Part shown: positions 23,015-36,865 of the stretch, in pieces | Numbering within the stretch: position 1 is the first letter of the stretch | Layout: each line of letters starts with the position of its first letter | NCBI GenBank assembly: GCA_964036295.1 | Contig: OZ038464.1 | Span: 14,996,443-15,060,442, forward strand | Length of the DNA stretch: 64,000 nt | Reading direction: 5' to 3' | Source of the DNA: Plumapathes pennacea | Taxonomy: Eukaryota > Cnidaria > Anthozoa > Antipatharia > Myriopathidae | Translations under genes and position numbers: made by a program | The notes under the pieces: model-generated | Databases searched by the model: none | What the model was told of the DNA's origin: nothing | Seen by the model: only the letters and a program-made list of their open reading frames with translations

Positions 23015-24399
23015 GTAAAAGGTCCATCTAAGCGAGTGTTGCAAGTCAAAAGGGTTATTGTCGGATTACGTGAGTTGGATAGAAATTTGTGGTTTTGGAG
23101 GTCCAAAATACCGGTAAACCGTGGATTAGATCACTTCCAATATTGTGACGTTTTTGAGCAGATTTTTGGCGATTTCTGGATTAAAAAACATGGTGTTTTC
23201 GTTATTAAAAAGCCAAGTGGTGTCAACGTCCTGGTGTAACGCGTAGTGTCACTTATGCAGAGCCGGGACTGAACTTGGTGTATTAAGATATTCGACGATA
23301 TATAGTTGGGCGACATAGACCAAAAGCGACTGAGGAGCGTGACGCCTCGACTTGTGACCAAGACTTTCACGTTTCGAGGCTTAGGGAAAATAAAAAATAA
23401 AATAAAATAAAACACCTAATATAGGAGCAACCTACTCATGCTTGGAACAGCTAGGTTCAGAGTGTTATAAAATTTTGCTGTCGTGAATTAATGTACATCC
23501 CTAAAAAGAAAACCTTCGAGAAGTAACAGTTTATGAATTATAGTAGGATACTAAAAGCCATCATGAGCGGGATTTGGCGCTATTAATAAATCGCTGTGAG
23601 AAGTGCTTTTTTAGCTTACTAGATACAGAGTCGTAACTGCTACTGGTCCTACTTAATCCTTTTTTTTTCTCTCTTTGATATTATTTTAACCACTGGTGAC
23701 TTTCAGTGAGTGTTATAAAAGTTCACAGTGTTATAAAATTATGTACATCCCTAAATAGAAAACCCTCGAGAAGTAACAGTTTATGAATTATAGTAGGATA
23801 CTAAAAGCCATCATGAGCGGGGTTTGACGCTATTAATAAATCGCTGTGAGAAGTGCTTTTTTAGCTTACTAGATACGGAGTCGTAACTGCTACTGGTCCT
23901 ACTTAATCCTTTTTTTTTTTTTGTTTCTCTTTGATATTATTTTAACCACTGGTGACTTTCAGTGAGAAGATGGAATACGCGCTATTAGAAAGGAGCAGGG
24001 GAAAGTAAAGAAGGAATTATTTAGCCACTTTTACAGTCATGAGAAGTAGCTAATAAGACTTTTTGATTTCCGTTAACGACTGCTTCTGAACATGAAGTAA
24101 ATGTTTATTCTGAGTTAAATATTTTGTCGAATTGAGCGGATGTCCCGACTCTGCCTGACAAGTTTGATTGTCAAGTGACCCGCCAAAATATCTCAGCCTC
24201 GCCAACGGCGCATGAGTGTGAACGTGGTGTTTTTTAACCTCCTATAATACCAAAAGAAATATTATGAGCTAAACAAACCTCCACCAACCGGCGATGTAGT
24301 TTTAGAAATTCTAAGATTAAGGCTGTTTTACCAGAATCCAGCCTCTTTCGCAATGAATGTGAGTTCAGATTAAAGTTAATTACTTTGCTTTTATTCAAG

Positions 24400-24597
24400 G
24401 TGCTGATCTTCATGCTGTTGACTGCTTCGGTCGGAACGCCCTTCACTATGCGTGTCAGTCTGATGATGTGGCGACGATACAATTGTTTTTGGACAAAGGA
24501 TTTAAGATTGAGTGCGTTAACAAGAAGGGTACCACCCCACTGCTGTTTGCAGCGCTAAATGGCCATGCGAGCACTGTAACTTTCCTGCTGTCAAAAG
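24400..24597 (+). CDS. Ankyrin-repeat exon B3
   Basis: Counterpart of A3, but repeat 2 reads LLFAALNGHAST rather than LLFAALAGHAST. The changed bases match the sequence of A5/B9, pointing to gene conversion between units. Splice sites intact. Confidence 0.87.
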
Positions 24598-25570
24598 GTA
24601 ATAGGTCCATCTAAGCGAGTGTTGCAAGTCAAAAGCCGGTTATTGTCGTTTTACGTCAGTTGGATAGAAATTTGTGGTTTTGGAGGTCCAAAATACCGGT
24701 AAACCGTGGATTAGATCACTTCCAATATTGTGACGTTTTTGAGCAGATTTTTGGCGATTTCTGGATTAAAAAACATGGTGTTTTCGTTATTAAAAAGCCA
24801 AGTGGTGTCAACATTCTGGTGTAACGCGTAGTGTCACTTATGCAGAGCCGGGACTGAACTTGGTATATTAAGATATTCGACGATATATAGTTGGGCGACA
24901 TAGACCAAAAGAGACTGAGGAGCGTGACGCCTCGATTTGTGACCAAGACTTTCACATTTCGAGGCTTAGCGAAGAGAAAAAAATAAAATAAAACACCTAA
25001 TATAGGAGCAACCTACTCATGCTTGGAACAGCTAGGTTCAGAGTGTTATAAAATTTTGTACATCCCTAAAAAGAAAACCCTCGAGAAGTAACAGTTTATG
25101 AATTATAGTAGGATACTAAAAGCCATCATGAGGGGGATTTGACGCTATTAATAAATCGCTGTGAGAAGTGGTGTTTTAGCTTACTAGATACGGAGTCGTA
25201 ACTGCTATTGTTCCTACTTAATCCTTTTTTCTTCTGTTTGATATTATTTTAACCACTGGTGACTTTAAGTGAGAAGATGGAATACGCGCTATTAGAAAGG
25301 AGCAGGGGAAAGTGGCGAAGGAATTATTTAGCCACTTTTACAGTCTTAGAAGTAGCTAATAAAACTTTTTGATTTCCGTTAACGACTGCTTTTGAACATG
25401 AAGTAAATCTTTATTCTGAGTTAAATTTTTTGTCGAATTGAGCGGATGTCCCGACTCTGCCTGGCAAGTTTGATTGTCAAGTGGCCCGCCAAAATATCTC
25501 AGCCTCGCCAACGGCGCATGAGTGTGAACGTGGTTTTTTTAACCTCCTATAATACCAAAAGAAATATTAT

Positions 25571-26000
25571 AAATGTATTTTGTCACGTTTGGAATTCACG
25601 CTTGTCGCGGTAGCTCGGACGTGTTGGCCGGTATTCACTCTGTTCATAGTTGTGAAGTGTGCATGACTATTCGTGAGAAGGTACGGTATATAAGGCCTGT
25701 TTCACAAGCAAGTGTCACTCGACGGCATCTCTCGTTTACCTTCCGTCAAATTTCTTTAGTTTTGTTACGGTGTGCAAGTTAATCATTATTGCCCTTGTTA
25801 AGAATTACTATTGTGTGCCAGATATCAATTGATATTGTATTAGTCCTCATATATTGTTAAATGGCTACTGTTTCACTGCCCATTATATTGTAAGCCTGGC
25901 TATCAATAAACGAGATGCCCATTCCTGATTCTTGTATGTTTGATGGTAATTAGTGTCAAAATGATTTGTTCTCGTTTCACTGCAGAGTGATTAGAGAATA
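25571..26000 (+). mobile_element. Solo-LTR-like insertion in array intron (copy 2)
   Basis: Same insertion as 7841-8270, at the same place in the unit, with TATATAAG at 25687-25694 and AATAAA at 25905-25910. Presence in both copies shows it was there before the large duplication. Confidence 0.5.
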
Positions 26001-26133
26001 AGTTAAACAAACCTTCACCAACCGGCGATGTAGTTTTAGAAATTCTAAGATTAAGGCTGTTTTACCAGAATCCAGCCTGTTACGCAGTGAATGTGAGTTC
26101 ACATTAAAGTTAATTACTTTGCTTTTATTCAAG

Positions 26134-26331
26134 GTGCTGATCTTCATGCTGTTGGGTGTGTCGGTGGGAACGCCCTTCACCATGCGTGTCAGTCTGATGA
26201 TGTGACGACGATACAATTGTTTTTGGACAAAGGATTTAAGATTGAGTGCGTTGACAAGAATGGTGCCACCCCACTGCTGCTTGCAGCGGTAAAAGGCCAT
26301 GCGAACACTGTAACTTTCCTGCTGTCAAAAG
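26134..26331 (+). CDS. Ankyrin-repeat exon B4
   Basis: Identical to A4 (NALHHACQSDDVTT; NGATPLLLAAVKGH). 198 bp, phase 1-1. Confidence 0.86.
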
Positions 26332-27440
26332 GTAATAGGTCCATCTAAGCGAGTGTTGCAAGTCAAAAGGGTTATTGTCGTTTTACGTCAGTTGGATAGA
26401 AATTTGTGGTTTTGGAGGTCCAAAATACCGGTAAACCGTGGATTAGATCACTTCCAATATTGTGACGTTTTTGAGCAGATTTTTGGCGATTTCTGGATTA
26501 AAACACATGGTGTTTTCGTTATTAAAAAGCCCAGTGGTGTCAACATCCTGGTGTAACGTAGTGTCACTTATGCAGAGCCGGGACTGAACTTGGGATAATA
26601 AGATATTCGACGATATATAGTTCGGCGACATAGACCAAAAGAGACTGAGGAGCGTGACGCCTCGACTTGTGACCAAGACTTTCACATTTCGAGGCTTGGC
26701 GAAGAGAAAACAAAATTTAAAATAAAACACCTAATATAGGAGAAACCTACTCATGCTTGGAACAGCTAGGTTCAGATTGTTATAAAATTTTGCACATCCC
26801 TAAAAAGAAAACCCCCGAGATGTAACAGTTTATGAATTATAGTAGGATACTAAAAGCCATCTTGAGCGGGATTTGGCGCTATTAATAAATCGCTGTGAGA
26901 AGTGCTTTTTTAGCTTACTAGATACGGAGTCGTAACTGCTACTGATCCTACTTAATCCTTTTTTTTTCTGTTTGATATTATTTTAACCACTGGTGACTTA
27001 AGCGAGAAGATGGAATACGCGCTATTAGAAAGGAGCAGGGGAAAGTGGCGAAGGAATTATTTAGCCACTTTTACAGTCATGAGAAGTAGCTAATAAAACT
27101 TTTTGATTTCCGTTAACGACTACTTTTGAACATGAAGTAAACTGTTTATTCTGAGTTAAAATGTTTGTCGAATTGAGCGGATGTCCCGACTCTGCCTGGC
27201 AAGTTTGATTGTCAAGTGGCCCGCCAAAATATCTCAGCCTCGTCAACGGCGCATGAGTGTGAACGTGGTTTTTTTAAACCTCCTATAATACCAAAAGAAA
27301 TATTATGAGTTAAACAAACCTTCACCAACCGGCGATGTAGTTTTAGAAATTCTAAGATTAAGGCTGTTTTACCAGAATCCAGCCTCTTACGCAATGAATG
27401 TGAGTTCACATTAAAGTTAATTACTTTGCTTTTATTCAAG

Positions 27441-27638
27441 GTGCTGATCTTCATGCTGTTGGGTTTGTCGGTCGGAACGCCCTTCACTATGCGTGTCAGT
27501 CTGATGATGTGGCGACGATACAATTGTTTTTGGACAAAGGATTTAAGATTGAGTGCGTTGACAAGAATGGTGCCACCCCACTGCTGCTTGCAGCGGTAAA
27601 AGGCCATGCGAACACTGTAACTTTCCTGCTGTCAAAAG
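27441..27638 (+). CDS. Ankyrin-repeat exon B5
   Basis: First of the four units absent from copy 1. Repeat 1 reads VGFVGRNALHYACQSDDVAT; repeat 2 reads NGATPLLLAAVKGHANT. 198 bp, phase 1-1, acceptor ttcaag, donor gtaatagg. Confidence 0.86.
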
Positions 27639-28748
27639 GTAATAGGTCCATCTAAGCGAGTGTTGCAAGTCAAAAGGGTTATTGTCGTTTTACGTCAGTT
27701 GGATAGAAATTTGTGGTTTTGGAGGTCCAAAATACCGGTAAACCGTGGATTAGATCACTTCCAATATTGTGACGTTTTTGAGCAGATTTTTGGCGATTTC
27801 TGGATTAAAACACATGGTGTTTTCGTTATTAAAAAGCCCAGTGGTGTCAACATCCTGGTGTAACGTAGTGTTACTTATGCAGAGCCGGGACTGAACTTGG
27901 GATAATAAGATATTCGACGATATATAGTTCGGCGACATAGACCAAAAGAGACTGAGGAGCGTGACGCCTCGACTTGTGACCAAGACTTTCACATTTCGAG
28001 GCTTAGCGAAGAGAAAACAAAATTTAAAATAAAACACCTAATATAGGAGAAACCTACTCATGCTTGGAACAGCTAGGTTCAGATTGTTATAAAATTTTGC
28101 ACATCCCTAAAAAGAAAACCCCCGAGATGTAACAGTTTATGAATTATAGTAGGATACTAAAAGCCATCTTGAGCGGGATTTGGCGCTATTAATAAATCGC
28201 TGTGAGAAGTGCTTTTTTAGCTTACTAGATACGGAGTCGTAACTGCTACTGATCCTACTTAATCCTTTTTTTTTCTGTTTGATATTATTTTAACCACTGG
28301 TGACTTTAAGCGAGAAGATGGAATACGCGCTATTAGAAAGGAGCAGGGGAAAGTGGCGAAGGAATTATTTAGCCACTTTTACAGTCATGAGAAGTAGCTA
28401 ATAAAACTTTTTGATTTCCGTTAACGACTACTTTTGAACATGAAGTAAACTGTTTATTCTGAGTTAAAATGTTTGTCGAATTGAGCGGATGTCCCGACTC
28501 TGCCTGGCAAGTTTGATTGTCAAGTGGCCCGCCAAAATATCTCAGCCTCGTCAACGGCGCATGAGTGTGAACGTGGTTTTTTTAAACCTCCTATAATACC
28601 AAAAGAAATATTATGAGTTAAACAAACCTTCACCAACCGGCGATGTAGTTTTAGAAATTCTAAGATTAAGGCTGTTTTACCAGAATCCAGCCTCTTACGC
28701 AATGAATGTGAGTTCACATTAAAGTTAATTACTTTGCTTTTATTCAAG

Positions 28749-28946
28749 GTGCTGATCTTCATGCTGTTGGGTTTGTCAGTTGGAACGCCCTTCACTATGC
28801 GTGTCAGTCTGATGATGTGACGACGATACAATTGTTTTTGGACAAAGGATTTAAGATTGAGTGCGTTGACAAGAATGGTGCCACCCCACTGCTGCTTGCA
28901 GCGGTAAAAGGCCATGCGAACACTGTAACTTTCCTGCTGTCAAAAG
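28749..28946 (+). CDS. Ankyrin-repeat exon B6
   Basis: Differs from B5 by VSWNALH in repeat 1 and Thr in DDVTT, the latter shared with B4. Splice sites intact. Confidence 0.86.
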
Positions 28947-30055
28947 GTAATAGGTCCATCTAAGCGAGTGTTGCAAGTCAAAAGGGTTATTGTCGTTTTA
29001 CGTCAGTTGGATAGAAATTTGTGGTTTTGGAGGTCCAAAATACCGGTAAACCGTGGATTAGATCACTTCCAATATTGTGACGTTTTTGAGCAGATTTTTG
29101 GCGATTTCTGGATTAAAACACATGGTGTTTTCGTTATTAAAAAGCCCAGTGGTGTCAACATCCTGGTGTAACGTAGTGTTACTTATGCAGAGCCGGGACT
29201 GAACTTGGGATAATAAGATATTCGACGATATATAGTTCGGCGACATAGACCAAAAGAGACTGAGGAGCGTGACGCCTCGACTTGTGACCAAGACTTTCAC
29301 ATTTCGAGGCTTAGCGAAGAGAAAACAAAATTTAAAATAAAACACCTAATATAGGAGAAACCTACTCATGCTTGGAACAGCTAGGTTCAGATTGTTATAA
29401 AATTTTGCACATCCCTAAAAAGAAAACCCCCGAGATGTAACAGTTTATGAATTATAGTAGGATACTAAAAGCCATCTTGAGCGGGATTTGGCGCTATTAA
29501 TAAATCGCTGTGAGAAGTGCTTTTTTAGCTTACTAGATACGGAGTCGTAACTGCTACTGATCCTACTTAATCCTTTTTTTTTCTGTTTGATATTATTTTA
29601 ACCACTGGTGACTTAAGCGAGAAGATGGAATACGCGCTATTAGAAAGGAGCAGGGGAAAGTGGCGAAGGAATTATTTAGCCACTTTTACAGTCATGAGAA
29701 GTAGCTAATAAAACTTTTTGATTTCCGTTAACGACTACTTTTGAACATGAAGTAAACTGTTTATTCTGAGTTAAAATGTTTGTCGAATTGAGCGGATGTC
29801 CCGACTCTGCCTGGCAAGTTTGATTGTCAAGTGGCCCGCCAAAATATCTCAGCCTCGTCAACGGCGCATGAGTGTGAACGTGGTTTTTTTAAACCTCCTA
29901 TAATACCAAAAGAAATATTATGAGTTAAACAAACCTTCACCAACCGGCGATGTAGTTTTAGAAATTCTAAGATTAAGGCTGTTTTACCAGAATCCAGCCT
30001 CTTACGCAATGAATGTGAGTTCACATTAAAGTTAATTACTTTGCTTTTATTCAAG

Positions 30056-30253
30056 GTGCTGATCTTCATGCTGTTGGGTTTGTCGGTCGGAACGCCCTTC
30101 ACTATGCGTGTCAGTCTGATGATGTGGCGACGATACAATTGTTTTTGGACAAAGGATTTAAGATTGAGTGCGTTGACAAGAATGGTGCCACCCCACTGCT
30201 GCTTGCAGCGGTAAAAGGCCATGCGAACACTGTAACTTTCCTGCTGTCAAAAG
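30056..30253 (+). CDS. Ankyrin-repeat exon B7
   Basis: Encodes the same peptide as B5 (VGFVGRNALHYACQSDD; AAVKGHANT). Splice sites intact. Confidence 0.86.
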
Positions 30254-31363
30254 GTAATAGGTCCATCTAAGCGAGTGTTGCAAGTCAAAAGGGTTATTGT
30301 CGTTTTACGTCAGTTGGATAGAAATTTGTGGTTTTGGAGGTCCAAAATACCGGTAAACCGTGGATTAGATCACTTCCAATATTGTGACGTTTTTGAGCAG
30401 ATTTTTGGCGATTTCTGGATTAAAACACATGGTGTTTTCGTTATTAAAAAGCCCAGTGGTGTCAACATCCTGGTGTAACGTAGTGTTACTTATGCAGAGC
30501 CGGGACTGAACTTGGGATAATAAGATATTCGACGATATATAGTTCGGCGACATAGACCAAAAGAGACTGAGGAGCGTGACGCCTCGACTTGTGACCAAGA
30601 CTTTCACATTTCGAGGCTTAGCGAAGAGAAAACAAAATTTAAAATAAAACACCTAATATAGGAGAAACCTACTCATGCTTGGAACAGCTAGGTTCAGATT
30701 GTTATAAAATTTTGCACATCCCTAAAAAGAAAACCCCCGAGATGTAACAGTTTATGAATTATAGTAGGATACTAAAAGCCATCTTGAGCGGGATTTGGCG
30801 CTATTAATAAATCGCTGTGAGAAGTGCTTTTTTAGCTTACTAGATACGGAGTCGTAACTGCTACTGATCCTACTTAATCCTTTTTTTTTCTGTTTGATAT
30901 TATTTTAACCACTGGTGACTTTAAGCGAGGAGATGGAATACGCGCTATTAGAAAGGAGCAGGGGAAAGTGGCGAAGGAATTATTTAGCCACTTTTACAGT
31001 CATGAGAAGTAGCTAATAAAACTTTTTGATTTCCGTTAACGACTACTTTTGAACATGAAGTAAACTGTTTATTCTGAGTTAAAATGTTTGTCGAATTGAG
31101 CGGATGTCCCGACTCTGCCTGGCAAGTTTGATTGTCAAGTGGCCCGCCAAAATATCTCAGCCTCGTCAACGGCGCATGAGTGTGAACGTGGTTTTTTTAA
31201 ACCTCCTATAATACCAAAAGAAATATTATGAGTTAAACAAACCTTCACCAACCGGCGATGTAGTTTTAGAAATTCTAAGATTAAGGCTGTTTTACCAGAA
31301 TCCAGCCTCTTACGCAATGAATGTGAGTTCACATTAAAGTTAATTACTTTGCTTTTATTCAAG

Positions 31364-31561
31364 GTGCTGATCTTCATGCTATTGGGTTTGTCAGTTGGAA
31401 CGCCCTTCACTATGCGTGTCAGTCTGATGATGTGGCGACGATACAATTGTTTTTGGACAAAGGATTTAAGATTGAGTGCGTTGACAAGAATGGTGCCACC
31501 CCACTGCTGCTTGCAGCGCTAAATGGCCATGCGACCACTGTAACTTTCCTGCTGTCAAAAG
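31364..31561 (+). CDS. Ankyrin-repeat exon B8
   Basis: Repeat 1 begins ADLHAIGFVSWNALH, with Ile where the others have Val; repeat 2 has AALNGHATT. Splice sites intact. Last of the four units missing from copy 1. Confidence 0.86.
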
Positions 31562-32669
31562 GTAATAGGTCCATCTAAGCGAGTGTTGCAAGTCAAAAGG
31601 GTTATTGTCGTTTTACGTCAGTTGGATAGAAATTTGTGGTTTTGGAGGTCCAAAATACCGGTAAACCGTGGATTAGATCACTTCCAATATTGTGACGTTT
31701 TTTGAGCAGATTTTTGGCGATTTCTGGATTAAAACACATGGTGTTTTCGTTATTAAAAAACCCAGTGGTGTCAACAACCTGGTGTAACGTAGTGTTACTT
31801 ATGCAGAGCCGGGACTGAACTTGGGATAATAAGATATTCGACGATATATAGTTCGGCGACATAGACCAAAAGAGACTGAGGAGCGTGACGCCTCGACTTG
31901 TGACCAAGACTTTCACATTTCGAGGCTTAGCGAAGAGAAAACAAAATTAAATTAAACACCTAATATAGGAGCAACCTACTCATGCTTGGAACAGCTAGGT
32001 TCAGATTGTTATATAATTTTGCACATCCCTAAAAAGAAAACCCTCGAGAAGTAACAGTTTATGAATTATAGTAGGATACTAAAAGCCATCTTGAGCGGGA
32101 TTTGGCGTTATTTATAAATCGCTGTGAGAAGTGCTTTTTTAGCTTACTAGATACGGAGTCGTAACTGCTACTGATCCTACTTAATCCTTTTTTCTTCTGT
32201 TTGATATTATTTTAACCACTGGTGACTTTAAGTGAGAAGATGGAATACGCGCTATTAGAAAGGAGCAGGGGAAAGTGGCGAAGGAATTATTTAGCCACTT
32301 TTACAGTCATGAGAAGTAGCTAATAAAACTTTTTGATTTCCGTTAACGACTACTTTTGAACATGAAGTAAACTGTTTATTCTGAGTTAAAATGTTTGTCG
32401 AATTGAGCGGATGTCCCGACTCTGCCTGGCAAGTTTGATTGTCAAGTGGCCCGCCAAAATATCTCAGCCTCGTCAACGGCGCATGAGTGTGAACGTGGTT
32501 TTTTTAAACCTCCTATAATACCAAAAGAAATATTATGAGTTAAACAAACCTTCACCAACCGGCGATGTAGTTTTAGAAATTCTAAGATTAAGGCTGTTTT
32601 ACCAGAATCCAGCCTCTTACGCAATGAAATGAGTTCACATTAAAGTTAATTACTTTGCTTTTATTCAAG

Positions 32670-32867
32670 GTGCTGATCTTCATGCTGTTGGGTTTGTCAG
32701 TAAGAACGCACTTCACTATGCGTGTCAGTCTGATGATGTGGCGACGATACAATTGTTTTTGGACAAAGGATTTAAGATTGAGTGCGTTGACAAGAATGGT
32801 GCCACCCCACTGCTGCTTGCAGCGCTAAATGGCCATGCGAGCACTGTAACTTTCCTGCTGTCAAAAG
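32670..32867 (+). CDS. Ankyrin-repeat exon B9
   Basis: Counterpart of A5 (VGFVSKNALHYACQSDD; AALNGHAST), but with a normal ttcaag acceptor. Last array exon before the divergent exon T2. Confidence 0.87.
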
Positions 32868-33966
32868 GTAATAGGTCCATCTAAGCGAGTGTTGCAAGTC
32901 AAAAGAGTTATTGTCGTTTTACGTCAGTTGGATAGAAATTTGTGGTTTTGGAGGTCCAAAATACCGGTAAACCGTGGATTAGATCACTTCCAATATTGTG
33001 ACGTTTTTGAGCAGATTTTTGGAGATTTCTGGATTAAAACACATGGTGTTTTCGTTATTAAAAAGCCCAGTGGTGTCAACATCCTGGTGTAACGTAGTGT
33101 TACTTATGCAGAGCCGGGACTGAACTTGGGATATTAAGATATTCGACGATATATAGTTCGGCGACATAGACCAAAAGAGACTGAGGAGCGTGACGCCTCG
33201 ACTTGTGACCAAGACTTTCACATTTCGAGGCTTAGCGAAGAGAAAACAAAATTAAATTAAACACCTAATATAGGAGCAACCTACTCATGCTTGGAACAGC
33301 TAGGTTCAGATTGTTATAAAATTTTGCACATCCCTAAAAAGAAAACCCTCGAGATGTAACAGTTTATGAATTATGGTAGGATACTAAAAGCCATCATGAG
33401 CGGGATTTGGCGCTATTAATAAATCGCTGTGAGAAGTGCTTTTTTAGCTTACTAGATACGGAGTAGTAACTGCTACTGATCCTACTTAATCCTTTTTTTT
33501 TTCTGTTTGATATTATTTTAACCATTGGTGACTTTAAGTGAGAAGATGGAATACGCGCTATTAGAAAGGAGCAGGGGAAAGTGGCGAAGGAATTATTTAG
33601 CCACTTTTACAGTCATGAGAAGTAGCTAATAAAACTTTTTGATTTCCGTTAACGACTACTTTTGAACATGAAGTAAACTGTTTATTCTGAGTTAAAATGT
33701 TTGTCGAATTGAGCGGATGTCCCGACTCTGCCTGGCAAGTTTGATTGTCAAGTGGCCCGCCAAAATATCTCAGCCTCGCCAACGGCGCATGAGTGTGAAC
33801 GTGGTTTTTTTAAACCTCCTATAATACCAAAAGAAATATTATGAGTTAAACAAACCTTCACCAACCGGCGATGTAGTTTTAGAAATTCTACTGATCTTAT
33901 GCTACTGATCCTATCCAAGTAGCTAATAAGACTTTTTGATTTCCGTTAACGACTACTTTTGAAGTT

Positions 33967-35801
33967 GGCAGTTCCGCTCTTGTCCCTAATTTTCATTTTA
34001 GTATATTCTGGCCTCGACCCAACTCACGCCGCGAGCTCACTGGCAACGTCAGTCTAGTCATTTCTCGTATACAGTGACCACTGCGAAACAAAGGCTGCAT
34101 GATCGAATGGAAAAACATTTCAATAGGCAATGTACGATAAGCAGAAGCATTTTATGAGGCAACATATGTCATGTACAATGTAAGGCATAAATCGCCATTG
34201 TTTTACGTCTAAAGCTCATTGTAGCTTTGGTTTTGCGTTTTCGGCTTGTTATCTTCCCAGAAGTACTTCGTGTCATCACAGAACGTTTCGTCGGGACTAA
34301 CTAATTAGCGGCGACAGAGTTATTTGCAAGCCCGTATGGGCATCCATCAAATATCGAATCCACCAAATTTCCGCGGTGAACTCAGGAACGCAAGCCAAAA
34401 TCATTCCCTAAATTCCAGTTTATCCGTGCATGTTCCACAGAGCCAAACGGTGTTGAGTTTGGGTGGGATGCAGTTAACTTAACACAGGCAAACGAACAAT
34501 TCAATAGCCCACATCCCTATGGAGGGTGATCCCCGCCAAAATTAAACACGGCATTATTCAATGCCAAAGTTTCATTATGCTATCTTTCTTTTCGATTGCG
34601 TTATGACTGTTGTTTGTTGTCCTCTCTATGAAGTTGATGAAGTCTGTAGTATCTTTTAGATACGACTTCTGCGTTTTGGTTATTGGCTGAAGTAGTCTAT
34701 CGACAAAAGACGACAGTTTTTCTGTAGGGCCTTCGCAGCCAGAAATGAGGGGTGGTCTAATTGCACTGCGTATCTGCGTGTCCGCGTATCCACTTCCACA
34801 TATACTTCAAAAACGTAGGGGGAGGGGTGGTCTAACTCCACTGTATTTCTCGTTCTATTGAAGAGGGTGGTCTAGCTTGACTGCGTATCCGCGTATCCAC
34901 CGTTTTCTAGGGGTGCTCCAAAAAATGCGGGGTATTCTGTAGTTACTCCACTACAAAAAAAAGATTGCCGCTGCTTCGCCAAAATGAAGCCTAGCCGACA
35001 ATCCAAATTGGCATGTGGACTAATTCAGGCGTACTCCTTTTAGTTCTGGAGTCAAAAAGATACAATCTGTTATTTTGGAGGGTGTTTGACCGAAATTAGA
35101 AGAAAAGAGGGCAAGAAAAATAAAGGGAGCTCATGGATCCGCCATGTGCAAAAATTGACTCGGCTATAATATCTTTTGCATATAAACGAACGAAAAAAAT
35201 TTCCTCTCCCGGAACCCCGCGTGTCTCTATTCATTGTGCTAATGACGCCACAAGCGCACTGGCCACTTTCCTGTCTTGTTAATCTTTCGATTACGGTCAC
35301 CGCCTTCGTATAACTGTTTTCCAGTCCGATCAAGTGTTTCGAAAGAACTGACAGTCAGATTTCAGCAACTTGTGGACTTCCTGTACTCGATAGATATAAA
35401 TATAACTTAAACAAGTTTTGTCGCGTGAAAACAAGACAGATGCTGGAATTCAAGTTTGGTGTGGCAAGTGTCCGCACGCACCATAAGAATTGTTGAATAA
35501 GCAATCTCTGGACTAGAGCGGGACTCCCAAGAGTGATCATCTTCAATTTTCTCTTTCAATTTCTCACCCGAAAAAATATTATACAGTATAGGGAACTTGG
35601 CTTTTGATTTAATTACTCAAATGAACCTGATTAAGCTATAAGTTATAATTGCAACACTCGTACATTTGCAGCAAAAGGATGAGAGAATCTACATTTTGAG
35701 TTTGGGAGTATGCGTGACTTATCTCATTTTCATGCATGTTTGACTTCGAACATTTGTTTCTAATCACAGGCCACGATTAATCTAGCCTGCGCTTCATTAC
35801 C
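33967..35801 (-). repeat. Dispersed repeat 'element A', in copy 2 of the duplication
   Basis: Same composite repeat as 11226-13060, with one substitution noticed at 34672 (C; T at 11931). The surrounding 33.89-36.56 kb holds no recognisable gene. Confidence 0.65.
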
Positions 35802-36564
35802 TAACTGTTTTTCGTCCTCTAAATTGCGTTTCTTCTACCAGGCTTTCTAAATTTCCAGTCGGCCCGTTTCATTTCAGAGCTATTATCACCGCGGTTTTGA
35901 CGAATTCACGGTTGTGTTTGACGAGCGTATGTTAAAGCTGAAAAACCCAGCCGGGAGCGACTTCAACTTGTCGAAATGGTATCGTTTGATTATGTTTGCT
36001 TTCCTTCGCTTAGTTTTAACCAGCTGGACGAAGAAAAAGGCGAAAGTGAATATAAATGAACAAAAACCGCAAGAGCGCAAGTATATGTTAACAAAAATCT
36101 CACCTTAGAAAACAAAGGCTTCCACGCCGTTTGCACGTGAACATTATCCAATCAAAGTATAGTATTTTTGCTTACACGTCAATCAAGCTTCAAAATCCTA
36201 GAGGGAGGACTTCTCTTACCAATTGTCATGATACCTACGCTGTGGTTTTCGGGTGAAAACAAAATAATTATCCGATCATCCATAAATGCTTTAAATGTGT
36301 GGTCTGTGGTTATTTTATTGGATATCTTGAATTCAAGGATCTTTAACGTTTTGTAAATCGGCGCATTAGTCTGCATCACTAAATTCTTATGTCTTTGTTC
36401 CGTTCATTTTAAAACTTCAAATTGGATTTAATTGTTTAGTTTTGATTCCAGTCGATTTAAGGCACTCACACTTACACCATCAAAGTCGGCTTTACGTCAA
36501 AATATCATTAGTGGTGATGTTTGCCTTTCTTTAAAACCGCTTTTCTAAAACCGTTTCTCCAAAG

Positions 36565-36768
36565 GCGCTGATCTTCATGCTGAGGACAATGATGGATGGA
36601 CTGCAGTACATTACGCAGCAAAGTCTGGTAATGTGGCAACACTCACTCTACTGCTGGATAAGGGATGCAACATCAATGAGAAGACCAATGATGGCGAAAA
36701 TGCTCTGATGATTGCTACGATGAATAGAAGAGAAGCTGCGGCAGAGTATCTGATGTCACGTGCTGAAG
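36565..36768 (+). CDS. Terminal-type ankyrin exon T2
   Basis: Identical to T1 (13824-14027). 204 bp, phase 1-1, two ankyrin repeats. It is the last recognisable ankyrin exon on the way to the death-domain exon 16.6 kb downstream. Confidence 0.85.
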
Positions 36769-36820
36769 GTAAATATAGAATTCATCATTTGTAAATTATA
36801 CGGACCGTTATTAGAGCAGG

Positions 36821-36824
<4 letters not shown>

Positions 36825-36864
<40 letters not shown>
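36825..36864. repeat. (TG)n microsatellite, copy 2
   Basis: A 40-bp TG run, one dinucleotide shorter than the copy at 14084. Confidence 0.95.

Positions 36865-36865
<1 letters not shown>

Larger units (their letters stand above)
20925..33891 (+). repeat. Ankyrin-exon tandem array, copy 2 (nine exons)
   Basis: The same array as 3195-11150 with four more units. Exon starts at 27441, 28749, 30056, 31364 and 32670 are 1306-1308 bp apart, and these units are almost identical to each other, implying recent amplification or homogenisation. The array ends in the same exon-less truncated unit. Confidence 0.92.

Noticed and set aside
27212-27607. Up to 131-codon minus-strand frames over the ankyrin exons
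   Set aside because: They are antisense readings of the ankyrin exon and its acceptor region; the plus-strand reading gives clear ankyrin repeats with splice sites.
3195-33891. CRISPR array or satellite reading of the regular 1.3-kb repeats
   Set aside because: Unit length, eukaryotic splice sites and a conserved coding exon in every complete unit fit tandem exon duplication, not CRISPR or non-coding satellite.
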